Assembly (NCBI GenBank): GCA_949752735.1
Contig: OX457052.1
Coordinates: 18,856,149 to 18,920,148, forward strand
Length of the DNA: 64,000 nt
Direction: 5' to 3'
Source of the DNA: Lumbricus terrestris
Lineage: Eukaryota > Annelida > Clitellata > Crassiclitellata > Lumbricidae
Shown piece by piece: positions 35,880-61,605 of the stretch (position 1 is its first letter; each line of letters starts with the position of its first letter). The translations under genes and the position numbers were made by a program. The notes below the pieces were generated by a model, which ran no database searches, was not told the DNA's origin, and saw only the letters and a list, made by a program, of their open reading frames with translations.

Positions 35880-36375
35880 CGCTCATTCATTCATTCAACT
35901 GTGTATCAGTAAACCGAACCATGCATCCATTCATCCATCCATTCATCTATCCACTCATCCATCCATGCGTTCTTCCATGCATTCATCCATTCATTCATCC
36001 ATTCGTCCATCCAAACATGCATTCATCCATGCATTCATCCATGCATACTTCCATCCATTCATCCATCCATGCATTCATCCATGCATTCATCCATCCATTC
36101 ATCCATCCATGCATTCATCCATGCACTCATCCATGTATTCATTCATCCATGCATTCATCCATCCACTCATCCCTCCATTCACACATCCATGCGTTCATCC
36201 ATGCATTCATCCATTCATTCATCCATTCGTCCATCCAAACATGCATTCATCAATGCATTCATCCATGCATACCTCCGTCCATTCATCCATCCATGCATTC
36301 ATTCATGCATTCATCCATCCATTCATCCATTCATGCATTCATCCATTCATCCATCCAAACATGCACTCGACAGAT
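35880..36375. repeat. (CATTCATCCATC)n minisatellite
   Basis: About 490 bp of imperfect CATC/CATT units with a roughly 250-bp higher-order repetition (compare 35960-36020 with 36190-36250). ORFs here are artefacts. 36380-37490 shows no gene. Confidence 0.92.
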
Positions 36376-37494
36376 CGTTAACTCGTTCATCCGTAACCAC
36401 ACGACAATGGAGCAACATCAATCATGCTGAAATGTACGCGAAATGTCATTATCTTCAGTGTGAGGCTTTCTGAAGTCTGAAAGGTTCTCTTGCTCGTATA
36501 TAACGCACAGGTCGCTATGCATGTCATTCGATCACTACAAGGCAGGCTGCCTTGCTCATTCTGCGAGGCGTCAACATAATTTATTATCATGTATCTTGGG
36601 GACCTACTTTAAAAGCGTCGTTTAATCAATCATTTTTAACGTGTTTATTACTGTGGTATTATGGTATATATGTAGTACCTGTATCACGTAGCATTTGAGG
36701 GGGGAGTTAGGCAATGGATGACAATTCTCGTTTTGCTAGCCACCAGCAGGCCTACCCTTTCTTCGACCGGGTAGGAACAGGGTCCAACCATCGGATCCAA
36801 TTCTGAAAAGAAATCTTTGATCCGTGTTATTAGCTATTATACATTCGCGTCAAACCGCGACTGTCAAATTTTATCGGTCTTAATAGATCTTGAACCCATC
36901 GTCCAAGTGTCTGTCCTCAAGGCCAAACGCAAACCGACTGGTAGGCCTATACGTTTTGTTAACGCCCAAAAAATAAAACAGCAAAATTTGATATAGATTA
37001 TCTTCTCTATGTATACAGTACACGTTAGAACTAAGCAAACATTATTAGGGATTATTGTAGCCTCGGTTTTTATTAGTCCACACCTGGTTCTTATTATTTT
37101 ATTAATCGGAACCATCCTCTTTGCCAACACCGCTGCAGCGTAAATTCGGCAAGGCCACAAGGGATTCCTACGCATCATCAGTTCCAGTGGGATTCTAGCC
37201 TTTCATCATCACATTTCACGTTACAAGGTCTTGCTTAGACCAATAGTCCACAGTGAAAAATGAATGGCGAGAGCGATATACTAAGGACTCAATGGATAAT
37301 TAATAATAATTATGGTAAAGCGGAAAATGGGTCTTTGGTAGGAGTAAGTTTGTCACTTGCTTTGTCCGCATAAGCATGAACTTCCGCTGTAGATCTGAGC
37401 TGATATACATTTTCATAAGATGATAAGAGGCAGACATTCCTGGGTAAGTCGATGTTTTTGCTGTTGTTGACGCACTGCAACCCAGTATATAAAT

Positions 37495-37730
37495 CAGTGG
37501 CGTAGCCAAGTAGGTTTCGGGGGTTAAAATCCTCCATTGACTTAGGGGAAAGTTTTTTGAAAGGTTATTTATCCACTTAAATAAGAAAAAACAAAACAAT
37601 TGCTTGTAGTAACAATAGTTTTTCGTACCCTTTTATTTGTTGTAATACTGTTGGGTTGGTGTCAGGAAGTGCACCCGGCCAGGCCATAAAACCCCCAAAC
37701 CCCCATCATAAATTCCTGGCTACGCCACTG
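37495..37730. mobile_element. hAT-type MITE, 236 bp
   Basis: The ends CAGTGGCGTAGCCA and TGGCTACGCCACTG are inverse. The flanks ATATAAAT and ATATAGAT form an 8-bp duplication with one mismatch. Confidence 0.85.
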
Positions 37731-38082
37731 ATATAGATCTAGAGTTAAAATGGTCCAAAAAAGGATCAACACGTGTGGCTGCAGTCTATGAGGCGCCTGA
37801 AGACATGACACAGAAGTAATAATAATGTAAACTAGCAATTATGTAATAAAGAAAAGTAAAGTTAAATGTTATTTTGCACAGAGTATATTTAGTTAGATGG
37901 TTAACACTTCTCAATAGGAGATTCACCTGTGGCAGGCTCGTTCAAACACGGTCGAATCAACCAAAGGCCTCCAACTATAGAGTTGATTGTCCAGAGAGGT
38001 TCTGAGTTTCTGCAGCATGGATGTAGTGTAGCGATAATTGTTTTCATAGTTCATACATGTGAATGTAAATACGCACCATTTA

Positions 38083-40475
38083 CAGAGCCGTTTTAAGGCA
38101 CAGGCCCGCGAGGCCCGGGCCTAGGGCCCCGCGCAACAGGGGGGCCCCGCGGCGACCCAAAATGCTACATTGCATAACAAATTAGCAACATGTTATACGA
38201 ACTTTAACGTGTGCTAAGCTTAAATTTATTTTACACAGTACACTTGTAATACAAAGATTGATGTGCTCTAGCTGTGTATAGGCCTAGGTTCTTCTATCAA
38301 TATTAATAAACGTAACAAAATGACACACATGCCCATAGAAGGCATGAATAGAGTACCGGTGTGGCATGAAATCTTGTCCGGCATGAAATTATGTCCGGAA
38401 AGCGTTGTCATTGGTTCATGTGACCGATGACATCAGATAGCAACTGTCACGCTAAAGCATCATGAAATCTTGTCCGGGAAAGACATAAAATACCAAAGAT
38501 AACAATTCCAGCGCAGCCTGTCCATCTAATAATAGACATCAACATCTATATTTGGAACTTGTTATTAACAGTAACCATATCGTTTCCGGTAAAGACCTAA
38601 AATACTTAAAATAATAATTCCAACGTCCCATAAAAATTGGGAGCTATAATTACGACAAATAGGGCAAATTAAATTATTAGCCTAGTCGTAGCCCAGACAG
38701 CCTGCCTCGTCGTCCCGATGGTGGCCCACTGGAGTAATTTGTCCTATATACGCGGGCATCGGCTAATTGACATTCCATGACTTTGCCACGATCTCATGCG
38801 ACTGTCGAACAATTCCATGGGCCTTAGTGTTGCACACAGTGAGCCCACGTATTGTTGATGGCCAGATGCAAGTTTGCCATCGGTGAAGAACAGTCTTAAA
38901 GAAACTGGGCCTGTTAGCCAAAGTTTGGGTGGGAGGTGTGGAAGGTTCGGGCGCTGCTTGAATTCAATAGGGAAACAAGAGGGGAGGCGTGGGGAGAGAT
39001 CGAGGTAGCAACGCAGCGCAGGTTTCAAATTCATTGGCTTCAAACAATGGAACCTCGGTAGCCTATTTAGCAACGGCTTTCCCTACACGTGCGCTGCAAG
39101 GTTTATCTTGGCGCCAACGTCCACTTGTATGATTGGTGCTTTGTAGGCTATTTAGGCTAGTGAGCAATGGCATACATGTAACGGCGGAGTCGGACACGAT
39201 TTCATGCCGGACAATATCTCATACATAAGCCCATGAAATACTGTCTTGACAACGGAAGTGGGCGGAGCCGGACAATATTTCATGCCGGACATAATTTCAT
39301 GCCACACCGGCACTCTATATCTGAGACTGAGAGTTTGAGACGGGAATCGGGTTACGTTCAGTGTTTAATCTAAGCATCTCCCAGTGTGGAAGGAACTTCA
39401 CCCAGAAATGACTACCCAAAACATTTGACCAAATTATAAGTTTGAATTGCTGCTTACATTATTGTATAATACACGAACTCTAGTAATATACCGTGATATT
39501 ATTTACTATTGTATGATATTATGACGATAAAATCTATTAATGTAATAATATGATACAATCATCTTACAATGAGTATAATTTACTGTTAATATTTGTACAA
39601 GTACTATTTTTGTAAAACCAATTTTCGACTTTTTAGTGCTACCTTTCAAATTTAAAACTGTCGAAATTTAAAAAGGTTTTGTTACTTGAACACTTAGTAA
39701 AACAGCATCATTAGGCCTACTACATGACTTCCAGATTTTGGCGGTTCTTCCTTGGTTTGTGTAACATTTGTGGCAATTCCGAGAACTGTAGGCCTATCCT
39801 CCATGGTCAACAATACAAGCCTTTTTAGCAACGCGCGGGAATAAGTCAATTCCAATGCAAGAAAGTAGGTCTTATATAATTATAGCCTAGATCTGTCTGC
39901 AGTTATTCGTTAGGCTACTAGGCCTATTATGCTGTTGGCCTAATGGTCCAGAAGCAGCAGAACTGAGTTGCTGAATTTGATACGTCAAGAAATTATGATT
40001 GTAATAATAATTATATTAATTTTATTGAAACTTTCAACCACTCTTGTAATCAGCACTGAAATAATAATCTGTAATTTTGCTTAGATCCCAGCTTACAATG
40101 CTGCATGTGGCCTATCATTACAATGTGGAAACTGAATAAGGAATTATTATAATTGCAAGAACAATCATAGAAGTCTTAGACTAGGCATGTCAGCACTGCG
40201 AATGTTGAGCAATTTTGTAAAGATGGCAGCTTAAAATGCAATGTGAAAATTCAACAATTTCTGACTTCATGGAGGGACACATTCGGACATTCCTTTCCCA
40301 TAGCCCTCCCGTCTCGGCGCTACACGTCTCGAGCAATCGACCGACAAAAATGTGTGTGTAAATACTTGTTCTCCGTCCCCAGAAACCTTGATTTGGCTAG
40401 AGTAGATTAGACTCGTGGATATGTTTAGGATTAGGGTTTGTGCCTAGGGCCCCAAAACTCCTTAAAACGGCCCTG
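38083..40475. mobile_element. hAT-type element, 2393 bp, with nested element
   Basis: A perfect 8-bp target duplication ACCATTTA (38075-38082, 40476-40483) flanks ends CAGAGCCGTTTTAAGG and CAGGGCCGTTTTAAGG. Just inside are GGCCTAGGGCCCC-type sequences on both sides. No transposase frame is visible. The element at 38350-39312 lies inside it. Confidence 0.88.
38350..39312. mobile_element. Nested TIR element with TGTCCGGCATGAAAT arrays
   Basis: Inverted ends of about 50 bp start ATAGAGT(A/G)CCGGTGTGG and contain two or more 17-bp units GGCATGAAATNNTGTCC; further units lie inside (38461, 39195-39230). The interior (38700-39100) has a minus frame without recognised domains. No target duplication was found. 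Confidence 0.75.
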
Positions 40476-41004
40476 ACCATTTACACAGACAAAATAAACG
40501 CATTTATTTGTCTGAAAATTTGAGAGAAAGACTTAAAAAGGTAATCAGTTTTTGAAGTAGCGAAAATAAATTTTGTAGCCTTTCTGAAATTTTGACCGAA
40601 GGACTAAAACAACATCGTCAGAAAAAGTTGGAAGATAATTATATGGGCGCTTAGTATAGACCTGAACGGCGTCAAGCAATGATTGTCGACACGAATTGAG
40701 ATGGGTAACGAATTCCACCACCCTGCATGGCCAAACTACCCTATAGATCTCTATGTGGAATATGGCCTATTATTGTTGGAGTGAAGGTCATACATTGTAT
40801 ATAAAAAATGGCATTGGTGTGCGATTGGATTCCTCCACTGTTCGTACTTGGTAGTGCCAGTCCTAATCCTGAAGAAAAGAGGAGGGTGACACTAATAATT
40901 TTTGATATGACACATGCAGTGTCGATAAACAGTTGCAAGCAACAAAGCTCGAAGGCAAGTGTTTAGTCTAATCCATCTGTGGGGTTTTGGGGGGGGGATT
41001 CGAG

Positions 41005-41373
41005 GCTACAAAATGTCGCAAGACAAAATGTCGAAGTGACAGTATGTCGTCGACAAAATGGCACAATCGTAAATGAGTAAATACTAGTTTATTTTAAAAA
41101 TCGACTAATTAAAACAAACACGAATGAACTGGTTAATAGTAGTGTCAACGGACACATAGGCTATTCCAAATCCAAATGACAACGAAGAAAGGCAAAAAGG
41201 AAATACAGAGCTACACAGTGTGCACATAAACTCTCACATGACGTTAGTACAAAGCTACAATGATATTAATATTAAATCTGCTAACATCCCCGAAAATCTC
41301 CATGAATAATGCCACAAAACAGAAATAGCCTAGAAAGCTACAAAGTGTGCAAACAAACGCTCAATGCATAATG

Positions 41374-41431
<58 letters not shown>

Positions 41432-41698
41432 TAAGTTTATTCTAAGAAAAGAGCAACAAACAAAACAATACTAAACTATAAAGCTACAGTGATATTAATA
41501 TTAAATTTGTTGATGTCTCCGAAAATCTCCATGAATAATGCTAATACATCTTGCTAATACGTTTTGTTCACGACATTTTGTCGGCGACTTTTTGTCTTGC
41601 GACATAATTATTGTCACTACGACATTTAGTTTTGCCACATACTGTCACTGCGACATGTTGTCGGCTACATTTTGTATTGCGACATTTTGACAGGTCAC
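41005..41698. mobile_element. Element with CGACAAAATGTCG motif ends
   Basis: Left end ACAAAATGTCGCAAGACAAA and right end (inverse) CAAAATGTCGCAATACAAA, each with further ACAGTATGTCG/GACAAAATG units, form inverted arrays. Internally, TGATATTAATATTAAAT and a CCCGAAAATCTCCATGAA-like segment are repeated (41258-41310, 41490-41540). No transposase and no clear target duplication were seen. Confidence 0.6.
41375..41450 (-). repeat. (AATC)n tail of a LINE 3' end
   Basis: About 14 AATC units followed by AAATAAGTTTATTCTAAG, the inverse of a LINE 3' end. Confidence 0.7.
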
Positions 41699-42245
41699 CA
41701 TAATTTTATATTAAGTTCACTATTCATGCCTTGCATTTTACCCTTTAACGCTGAGCTGCATTTACCAAAATCGCTGTTAGTACTTAGTAGACTGTCGTTG
41801 CTAAATTGCTAAATAGAATGTTGAACGCAATGGCTTCTAAGGCCCTCTAAATCGGTTCTCATATTAAGGAATCTCACCGGGCCTCAGTGTGTTAGGCCTA
41901 CATGTAAGAAGTGTTGACGTATTCCAATTAAGCTAACTCTTATATTACCTTTATACTCAGTGTGGCAACGTGATCGGTAGCATAGCCACAGAAACTTAAC
42001 CCAACCAAGAAGTCAGGCTAAAATTTCCCCATTAAGTGCAGTAGCGGTAATACGTGTTTAACTGATTAAAATTAGCTGCATTCAGCATGCAAAGTGATAG
42101 CGCAGGCAGAATAAATTTTATGCAAGTTAAAGAAATGGCTTGAGGTTCGAAACGTGTTTCAGAGGCTCAGAGGAATCTCGAAGTATGCATTCTTTTGTGT
42201 TTCCTTTGGGACGACTCTCTTGTCCCTTCCTTTACCATGACCGAT

Positions 42246-54616
<12,371 letters not shown>

Positions 54617-55009
54617 CTAAAATAATAAACACGATGGGCGGACGATTAGTTACAAAAATATACTGTAGTAGTCTGCTGTAGGCCTATGCCCAGGGATGCC
54701 ACTCATAGCTTTTTCCACCTATAGAAATAGGTTCTTTCGGTGTCGCTTGGTTTTTTAGGTTTTTTTATGAAAATTTATCTTTTTCTGAAGGCGGTGTTTC
54801 CGGAGATTTTGAGTAGAAATGAACATTTTGAGGTAGAAAGACGAGAAAAGTCCCAAGATTTAAAATTTAGGAGCGAAGAACTAAAAAAGTCGTCAGAAAT
54901 TTCGGTGACCGCACAAAATGATAGCGCACAAAATTGTGTTAGGACAAAATGGTAGCGGCCAAATTAGTACGGACAAAATGGTACGAATAAAATGGAAGCT
55001 GTATTCACA

Positions 55010-55878
55010 TATCTTATTGCTGAAATGAATTGAATGACGAAAATAACGATTGAGAAATGGAAGGTGGATAGTTTTTTTGTAGCTGAAATAGAGCTGAAGT
55101 GAATAAAAAGTTTGAGTAATGGAAGTTGAATTGATGTTTTCAGTCATGTGTTTCATGTTGCATCCAGCTTCCATTTTAGCTAGAAAACCATCGATCCGGC
55201 TCCATTTATCGAGCGTCATTTTTATGGATATTGCTTCAAATTTAATGTAGAAACCATTAATTCATCTTCCATTTCTCAAACGTGTTTCATCACTCCAGCT
55301 TCTATTTCAGCTGCAAAAGTGCCTTCATTTAGCCTCCAATTCTCAAGTGTTTTTAAACTGTATTTAATAGTCAATCCAGCTTCTATTTCAGCCATAATAT
55401 GCCCTAAAACAGCCTCCATTTCTCAAGAGTTTCTGAGCCAATCCAGCCTCTATTTCAGCTGTAAAATGCATTCATCCAGCTTCCATTTCTAAAGCGTTAT
55501 TTTCGTCAATCCAACTTCCATTTCACCTATAAAGAGCCTTCATCCAGCTTCCATTTCTCAGGCGTTCTACAGATAAATCAAGCATCCATTATTTTTTCAA
55601 ACGTTTTTCATTAATCCAGCTTTCTTCATCCATAAAATACCTTTATCGAGATTCCAGCTTCAATTTCTCAAGCGTTGTTTTCGTCAATCTATTTCACCTA
55701 TGTAGGACCTTCAACCAGGTTCAATTTCTCGTGCGTTCTAATCCTAAATCCAGCTTTCATTTCTCAAGCGTTTTTTCCATTAATCATCTTCTATTTCATC
55801 TATAAAAATACCTTTATCCACTTTCCACTTCTCAAGTGTTATTTTCGGCAGTCTAGCTTCTATTTCAGCCATAAGATA
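55010..55878. repeat. Degenerate repeat (CCAGCTTCCATTTCTCAAGCG)-like
   Basis: About twenty imperfect units of CCAGCTTC(C/T)ATTT with CTCAAGCGTT or CAGCTATAAA between them, spacing roughly 40-60 bp. Copy 1 has only about two units (26445-26500), so the array expanded in copy 2 or contracted in copy 1. Confidence 0.75.
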
Positions 55879-58120
55879 ACTCGAACAACTCGAACAACTC
55901 AAGCGAACCGTATCATGTACTTTAAACAAACTCGCTCCTATTCAGACTCGTGATAGGCGTCCATCTAAACCAATCACAAGATGGCTATCTTCCGAGGCAG
56001 TCCAAGCAAAGAAGGATCGTCGAAGATTAGAACGGAAATGGAAAAGTTCTGGGCTTGACGAGGACAGACAACGCTACCGTCGCCATTGCCGTGTAACTAA
56101 CAAACTTATAAACGAGTCAAGAACTTCGTTTTTCCATAATCAACTAGAAAGCGCTGACAATCCTCGTGATCGATGGCGCATCTCGCAACGTCTTCTACAC
56201 TCGAAGGATACTTCCGACTGCCAACGATCAGACTCTGAAAATCAGATTCTGTGCTCTAGCTTTGCTGCATTTTTTGTTAATAAGATTAACAATTTAAAAT
56301 GTAAAATTGCTAGATGTACTACTAAATTATTGTGGAATGACCTGCTGCTTGACCTTGATTTCTCTGGATCTAGCTTCTCTGACTTGCCTTCTGTCACCTA
56401 CTTTGAAGTCTACAATCTTCTCAAAAACATGGCTCCTAAATCTTCCCAAATGGATTTCATACCAACATCACTTATACTTTCCTGCTCTGATGTTTTCTCC
56501 CACCTTATTGCGCGCTTGGCCAACCTGTCTTTTGCTGAAGGGCGTTTTCCGTCATGCTTCAAATCTGCTCTAGTCACACCCTTGCTTAAAAAACCTAACC
56601 TAGACTCCAGCAACCTTTCAAACTTCAGACCTATCTCCAACCTTAATAACATTTCTAAGATCTTGGAACGTCTCTTTCTCACTCGCATTAAGAAACACAT
56701 CACTTCCTGTCCTAACTTTAGTCCTTATCAGTCAGCTTACCGCGAAGGCTTTTCCACTGAGACTGCCCTCGTCTCTACATCACTTCCTGTCCTAACTTTA
56801 GTCCTTATCAGTCAGCTTACCGCGAAGGCTTTTCCACTGAGACTGCCCTCGTCTCTACACTTGATAACATATTCTCGTCTATTGACAATGGGAAAGCCTG
56901 CCTCTCAGTATGTCTTGACCTCAGTGCAGCATTTGACACTGTTGACCATCAGTTACTCCTTTCAAGACTTGCCAATAGCTTCGGTGTCTCTGGGACAGCC
57001 CTAAACTGGTTAGCTTCTTACCTGCGTGACCGCAATCAGCAGGTCGGCATTGGGACCGCTCGGTCTGAGCCTACTGTTTGCACTGCTGGAGTTCCACAGG
57101 GATCTGTCCTTGGCCCCTTACTATTTACTGTGTTTACTTCCCCAATCAGTCGCATTGCTAATCACTTTGGAATCCAATTACAACAGTATGCGGATGATAC
57201 TCTGCTCCATATTTCTTTATCACACACTGATCAGTCTGCCAAACTTAAACTTGAAGATTGCCTTTCATCTATGTATTCCTGGTTTTGTTTCAATGGTTTG
57301 GCTATAAACCCTGACAAGTCTGAGGCAATTTTGTTTGGGTCACGCCAGCGCCTGCGCTCTTTTCCTCCACTTTCTAATATCGACCTTGCCGGCACTGCTG
57401 TTCATCTGTCAGATACTGTCAAAACACTTGGAGTAACCCTAGACAATAAGCTCACATTTCGACCTCACATAACTAGCATTTGTAAATCTTGTTTCTATCA
57501 CATTCGGGCAATACGTCACATCAGGTCGGCCCTGACTATGGATATGTCTCAAACCATTGCCTGTTCTCTTGTCTCCTCTCGCCTTGATTATGCTAACGCC
57601 GTTTTTGTCGGTCTCTCAGTCACTGAGCTCAGAAGGCTACAACACATCTAAAACTCCTTAGCGCGTGTTGTGCTGCGCGTCCCAATACAAACTAGTTCCT
57701 CAGTCCTACTCCATCAATTGCATTGGCTTCCTGTTCAGTACAGGATAAAATTCAAATTGGCATGTCTGACCTACAAATCTCTCGGCACCAACGCACCTTC
57801 CTACCTTCAGTCACTACTAACTCCTTACATTCCTCCTCGTTGCTTGCGTTCATCGGGCACAAGTCTTTTATCTGAACCTCGATGCAAAACAGTTATGGGC
57901 TTGCGTGCATTCCATGCCTCTGCACCCAGGGAATGGAATCGGCTTCCGCTCTCTCTTCGGAACTCAATTTCACTTCCTTCCTTCAAAAAGCGGCTAAAAA
58001 CTTACTATTTCTCCTTGGCTTTCAAGCATATGGATCTTTAATTGCATCTTCCTCTGGCGGCTGACTATCCGCGCCTCAGATTCACATTTCGGTGTGACAT
58101 TGCGCGCGTTACAAATTTAT

Positions 58121-58153
<33 letters not shown>
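55879..58153 (+). mobile_element. 5'-truncated LINE (CR1/L2-like) with reverse transcriptase
   Basis: Frames in order: [99 protein letters not shown], the catalytic YADDTLLHIS, GLAINPDKSEAILFGS, SSRLDYANAVF, LHWLPVQYRIKFKL and a C-terminal end near 58041. Defects are an 80-bp tandem duplication (56697-56856) that shifts the frame and a stop replacing Gln in RRLQHIQNSL (57649). The endonuclease is missing. It ends in (AAT)n with an ATAAGATA duplication at 55871-55878 and 58154-58161. Confidence 0.92.
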
Positions 58154-58157
<4 letters not shown>

Positions 58158-58583
58158 GATACCTTGATATACCTTCCATTTTATCCTTACAATTTTGTCC
58201 GTACCATTTTGTCCGTGCCATTAATTTTTTGTCCGTGGCATTACCCAAAAGTCCAACCATCTTAGCCACATTCTCAATCCAAAATTGTCTAGCCTTTTCG
58301 GCCGGATCTGACCTTTTTAAAATTCAGAGTGGCATCCCAGTGTATGCCCAGCCCATTATTATGGCCACGAATGGATGCATGACTGCCCATGCGTCACGCA
58401 TCCATCCGTGCATTCATTCAACCATTCACTCAACCACTCGTTGTCAACATTAACTCGTCCATCCATTCATCCATTGATTGGGTTTTTTTATTCAATAGTT
58501 CACTCAATCAATGTCAGTCATCCATTCATCTAAAGTCGCGATTCCAGCGTTTTTAAGGTAAGGTATCTGAGGGCGATGTACCG

Positions 58584-58870
<287 letters not shown>

Positions 58871-58876
58871 ATACAC

Positions 58877-59043
58877 CAGTGGTGTAGTGGGGCGGGGACG
58901 CGGGGGGACGCCGTCCCCCCACTTTTTGCAAAATTCTTGCAAGATTGCACTTTCTGCTACAGTTTCTACTTCAATTTTCCAGGCGTCCCCCAACTTCAAT
59001 TTCCAGGCGTCCCCCCACTTCATTTTTTAGGACTACACCACTG
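58877..59043. mobile_element. hAT-type MITE, 167 bp
   Basis: A perfect 8-bp duplication ATATACAC (58869-58876, 59044-59051) flanks ends CAGTGGTGTAGT and its inverse. Confidence 0.92.
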
Positions 59044-59359
59044 ATATACACACATACACATGCACGGTAGCACGACACTTAATCCCGCGATACTTAATAC
59101 CGCGACAGTTAGTGCCGGACACTTAATCCCGGCGACATTTAATCCCGCGTTATTTAATCCCGCGACAGTTAATCCCTGCGACATTTAATTCCAGCGACAC
59201 ATGACCACGCGACATTTGATACCGCGACACTTGGTACCTATGCATACGTGAGACCGATTATTTGTTCGACTATTACATAGGAAATTGGATAGGCCTATAA
59301 ATATACTACTTTGCTCAGCTGATCTGTTGTACACAGCTGTACATTCATTAGTTAGTTAG

Positions 59360-59580
59360 TTAGTGCTTTCGGCTCGTAGAGCCCTAGCGACCACCATGAC
59401 AAGCGACTTTCGCCTCTCGCCATGATGGTTTTCTTGGCAGGATACAGAGGTGGTTTGCCATTGCCTTCCTCCGAGACAATTATGGGTGAGCAACTTGTCC
59501 AAGGTCGCTACGCAGTGGCTTGAGGTAGATTCGAGAACATACCGCCATACCACCTTGTCCCATACCCTGCAGGAGCAGGG
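59360..59580 (-). mobile_element. SINE remnant of the same tRNA-derived family
   Basis: Minus strand: TTCTCGAATCTACCTCAAGC then CACTGCGTAGCGACCTTGGA and CAAGTTGCTCACCC match the B box and body of the 30.7-kb SINE. The shared tail is not recognisable. Confidence 0.6.
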
Positions 59581-60085
59581 GGTTGTTTTAGGCTAACCCA
59601 TAGCCGGATGCAGATTCACGTCATGCCCAAGACCTGTACATTCATTATACAGGATATTAAACAGGATTTGCGAAGTTCAGTCTACGACAGGGCAGTGATG
59701 GCTTGGCAAGAGCCGACGTGTGGTTAGCCGATGGGACATTTTCTGTCGTCCCAACTGTTTTTTTCCAGCTTTAATTTTCCTGTGACTATTGTTTTTTCCC
59801 GAATTGTACATGGTTTTATTTATTTTTTTACTGCAAAGGCTGAAAATTTTTAATCAATATCGAATAATCCTGGGTATAGGTACTTTGCGTTATTGATTTT
59901 TATATGATAAATTCAGAATTTACTTTCTTAATTTCTTTATTTAAAAAAAAATTATTTCTTACTTTGCCGGTGTTAAGTGTCGCGGAATTAAATGTCGCTG
60001 GGATTAACTGTCGCGGGATTATGTGGTCGCGGGATTAAGTGTCGCCGGGATTAAATGTCGCCGGGATTAATTGTCGCGGGATTAA

Positions 60086-61605
60086 CCCATTAACTACCAA
60101 CTTTTTTTTCTTGAACAGCACTAACTTTTTCCAACACACCCTTGCATGTATACATGGGAACCAGGTTTAAAAAATTAATTTTAGGTACCTCCGGGGAAAA
60201 AACTGGTGTCAAAGTGGTGCACCTTGGGAGGGTGCGCTAGTAGTTAAGCAGTACTTTACATGCTTAGTGTATAGGGAAGCAAAGCACGTATCATTTGTCA
60301 TAAAATTCAGTTTTTGGCTAGATTGTCAAGCAGTGCCACGACATTCACCCATGCTGTCTCATGTTTTGTCTTGAAATTCATTGAATCAGTGCATGTGATG
60401 TCCAATATCACACTTTTATACCCATTTTTGTGTTTTGCTACAATGCGCACAATACCACTGAGTCGAGTGTATCAGCAAGAAATGGATTGGTCGAAGTGAT
60501 TCCCCGCAAGGACATGTGGGTTCAATGGTTGTGCTCTGCCCCGGTACCTGATCTGGTCCGGTTGAGCATATTGCATTTGGTACCACACACACACCCTCCA
60601 CAGACAGCAAGAGGATCTGGTGGCTGCTACTGGTATGACATTGTCTTGCAACACAAGAACATTGCACTCGACATCATTACATCAAACATGAATGCAAACA
60701 GTGGAAGTCATTATTTCCTTGTCGTCACTGTAGTTCTGTAGGTTGTCACATTTGCTAAACTTCACCAACATCGCCTATTGTCACACTGTGCTGTGCAATC
60801 TAACAAATTCATTTTGGCGGGAAAATTTTTAAACGGGTCTGTCAAGGCATCCAACATGTTCAGGCAGTATTACTGAAGCGAATAAGTTATCAAAAGCATG
60901 ATTTGAAAGCATTGATAGTATCTCAGACAGTGGTTCAAGTACAAATGAGCCAAACACAATCAAAATTGAGACGCTTATATGGTTTATCATTGACTCCGTA
61001 ATGCATACGTATAGCCTATGAATGCATGGGCGAGGTTATCATATCCCAATGTCATCTGCATGGCCTTATAGAAATTGAAGATGACATCAGTGCTCAGTAA
61101 GTTCCAACAACTATTCGGAAGTTCAAGAACCCATAACTAGCATTTCCAGTCCATTAGCACGTAAACCTGATGGGTAGGAACAGTCAATTTACACTGTTCA
61201 CCATTATAGGAAACCTGTACCCATTCGCTACTAGAGCACCCTCACAGGGTGCAGCAGTAATATCATCAAAATTCTTAAATAAATAGCAATACTTTTATAA
61301 TTTCTCTAATTATCATACAAACAGATGTAATTCTATCATATTTGATGCATGCAATTGAATAATAATAAAAACTTAATTTTTTATTCCTTGCAATTTTTCA
61401 TAGTTTAGCGATGACGTCACTTTCATAATAAATCACCTACATTTTTCGGATAAAGATATCAAAACCAGAAAAACTCTGCGTGAATTGTTTAATCAAATCA
61501 ATATAGATCAGAAAAATAAATAAAATATTTAGTTCAAACCGGATAAGGAAATTTTTGAGCCAGTTTTTGAATGCACCCTCCCAGGGTGCGCTAGTAGAAA
61601 ATGGG
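60086..61605. mobile_element. piggyBac-like element, 1520 bp, nested in the array element
   Basis: TTAA lies at both borders (60082-60085, 61606-61609). The ends CCCATTAACTAC and CCCATTTTCTAC are inverse and start CCC, as in piggyBac. A subterminal GGGTGCGCTAGTAG occurs near both ends (about 60230 and 61585). A plus frame at 60430-60741 (NGLVEVIPRKDMWVQW) could be a degraded transposase, but I cannot confirm it. Confidence 0.72.

Larger units (their letters stand above)
54691..58340. mobile_element. hAT-like element in P450 copy 2 intron 1, complete ends
   Basis: The ends CAGGGATGCCACTC and CTGGGATGCCACTC are inverse; the flanks CCTATGCC and TGTATGCC match at 6 of 8. Subterminal arrays of GACAAAATGGTAC units lie at 54905-54995 and inverted at 58180-58255. 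A LINE (55879-58153) is inserted inside. Confidence 0.7.

Noticed and set aside
36864..39073. Moderate minus-strand frames (36864-37178, 37300-37599, 38744-39073)
   Set aside because: No family match, no splice or codon support, and the last lies inside a transposon; treated as chance frames.
41005..41698. Target-site duplication for the CGACAAAATGTCG element
   Set aside because: The flanks share at most three bases at the inferred ends, so no duplication is claimed.
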